Assembly: GCA_947452875.1 (NCBI GenBank)
Contig: CANGEZ010000095.1
Coordinates: 1 to 7,178, forward strand
From: Chitinophagaceae bacterium
GTDB taxonomy: Bacteria > Bacteroidota > Bacteroidia > Chitinophagales > Chitinophagaceae
Direction: 5' to 3'
DNA length: 7,178 bases
Position 1 is the first letter of the stretch. Every line of letters begins with the position of its first letter. The position numbers and the translations under genes were made by a program. The notes under the pieces are model-generated. The model ran no database searches. It saw only the letters and a program-made list of their open reading frames with translations, and had not been told where the DNA came from. Below are positions 6,055 through 7,178 of this stretch, piece by piece.

Positions 6055-7178
6055 TCACAAACTCAACCTCAAACACAAATTCACCACTCTCCCATCAATC
6101 GGCGCCCACAAGGCATTAAATTGAGGATTGGAGATCGAGCCTGTGTACAACGATTCCTTTTTACTTTGACGGTAATCCAAAATATTCTCACAATTCAACA
6201 CCAGATGACATTGTTTAGCAATGGTATAATCAATCATTGCTGCCATAAATAAATAAGATGGTGTCTTTGTATAATCTTGTCGGTATTGATAGCCATTGAA
6301 AGAACTCTCTACACAAAATCTCGCTTTCCCCTCCCACTCACGCGTAAGCATATACGACATTCTGAATTTTGGTGTTAATGGAATAAACTGATTGTCTAAC
6401 AAATATTTTCTTTCTGCAATGGTGTAAGTATAACCAGCATACAATTCCCAATCTTCCAATTTTAATTTTATATATGTATCAAAACCTTTGGTAATAATAG
6501 GCTTGGAAGCATTTGCAAATGAAACGGTTCCGTTGGATTGTTCTGTTGCAATTACCGGTGTATTCAGCTGGGTAAGAAAAAACGCATGATTGATGAAAAT
6601 TGAATTTTCCTCTCCCCATTTGGATTTGTAATTGACTTCGGCGTTGTAGCCATATGAGCGTTCAGGTTTAACATCAGTCCCAATGGGTAAAATGTTGATG
6701 ATGGCATAATCATTGATCTGGGGTGCCAAAGCATCAGGAATTTTGTAACCTGCACCAAATCCCGCTCTAGTTCCCCATTTTTTATTCAACTGATGAAAGA
6801 ATGAAACCCTGGGCAATACAAAATTTCCATAAGTCATATGGTAATCATTACGCAATCCCATTTCGATGGTGGTATTGGATTTGAATTTATATGAATATTG
6901 AAGGAATGCCCCTACAGTATTGTTGCTTACGTTATTGATATATGAACTATCCCCCGATATTTTTTTAAACTGGTTGCCTGAGAAATTAACCCCTCCCACC
7001 CAATTGTGTTGTTTTTGATTGATTAGAATAGAAGCTTCAGAAAAATAATCAAGCTGACCGGCATTGAAATTATACTCATTTGTAGTTATGTTTCTTTTGA
7101 AATCGCTTACAGATCCTTTTAATACGAATTTGTTTTTACCTGAGAAATTTCTTTCTGCCAATAATTCTGCACTATTTC
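6055..7178 (-). CDS. TonB-dependent outer-membrane receptor, C-terminal part (5' end outside window)
   Basis: The frame is open from the window edge to TGA at 6055-6057, giving 373 residues. A TTG codon at 7161 is internal and not a credible start, because the frame continues upstream and no signal peptide or plug domain is present. The visible part is the C-terminal beta-barrel: VLPRVSFFHQLNKKW and GFGAGYKIPDA (about 120-149), KPERSYGYNAEV (170-181), LTPKFRMSY near 267, NCENILDYRQ (328-337), and a final strand GRVVNLCLRLSL that fits an outer-membrane C-terminal barrel signal. Such receptors import metal chelates, cofactors or other ligands using TonB energy. The DYRQ-then-IDGRVVN ending reminds me of Bacteroidota receptors near heavy-metal transport genes, but the ligand cannot be told from this part. 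Neighbouring genes give no help: it converges on tyrS across the repeat island. Confidence 0.88.
   Translation of the reverse strand, partial: NSAELLAERNFSGKNKFVLKGSVSDFKRNITTNEYNFNAGQLDYFSEASILINQKQHNWVGGVNFSGNQFKKISGDSSYINNVSNNTVGAFLQYSYKFKSNTTIEMGLRNDYHMTYGNFVLPRVSFFHQLNKKWGTRAGFGAGYKIPDALAPQINDYAIINILPIGTDVKPERSYGYNAEVNYKSKWGEENSIFINHAFFLTQLNTPVIATEQSNGTVSFANASKPIITKGFDTYIKLKLEDWELYAGYTYTIAERKYLLDNQFIPLTPKFRMSYMLTREWEGKARFCVESSFNGYQYRQDYTKTPSYLFMAAMIDYTIAKQCHLVLNCENILDYRQSKKESLYTGSISNPQFNALWAPIDGRVVNLCLRLSL

Noticed and set aside
5937..6252. Two plus-strand open frames of 60 and 91 codons
   Set aside because: They run through repeat hairpins and antisense to the TonB-receptor 3' end; no start signal and no plausible protein features.
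6055..7161. TonB receptor starting at the TTG at 7161 as a complete short gene
   Set aside because: The frame stays open to the window edge, and the protein lacks a signal peptide and plug domain, so it is the C-terminal part of a longer gene.

Overview
The window looks like chromosomal DNA of a Bacteroidota bacterium. It is AT-rich, carries a gingipain-fold (C25) sortase-like protein next to a PorV/PorQ-type outer-membrane barrel (both hallmarks of the type IX secretion system, T9SS), has a Bacteroidota-style promoter (TTG-N19-TAnnTTTG), and contains short GC-rich dispersed repeats of a kind common in that phylum. Protein resemblance suggests the Chitinophagales/Chitinophagaceae side, but this is recollection of family sequences and not a phylogenetic test.

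Layout. (1) Positions 1-4064, minus strand: a two-gene operon. The first gene (2898-4064) encodes a PorV/PorQ-family barrel. Sixteen bases later begins a long PorU2-like C25 peptidase (2881 to beyond position 1), of which the first 960 residues are visible. Its signal peptide, N-terminal region, catalytic His646/Cys676 domain and a CARDB-like domain can all be read. A promoter at 4088-4117 drives the pair and shows that the first gene starts at 4064, not at the ATG at 4133. (2) Positions 4065-4241: divergent intergenic region. (3) Positions 4242-5519, plus strand: complete tyrS, tyrosyl-tRNA synthetase. (4) Positions 5520-6054: a 535-bp convergent intergenic stretch with no credible gene, filled by a mosaic of short dispersed repeats, hairpins and a near-exact inverted repeat at its two borders. 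(5) Positions 6055-7178, minus strand: the C-terminal 373 residues of a TonB-dependent receptor whose N-terminus lies beyond the window.

How the parts relate. The barrel and the sortase-like protein probably act together at the outer membrane: in the known T9SS, PorV escorts cargo to PorU, which removes the C-terminal sorting domain and attaches the cargo to the surface. The pair here looks like a paralogous version (PorU2 with its own PorV-like partner) whose exact role I cannot settle from sequence. tyrS is housekeeping and the TonB receptor is an uptake protein; neither shows a functional link to the secretion pair. The most unusual DNA is the repeat island, which fills the space between the stop codons of tyrS and the receptor almost exactly.
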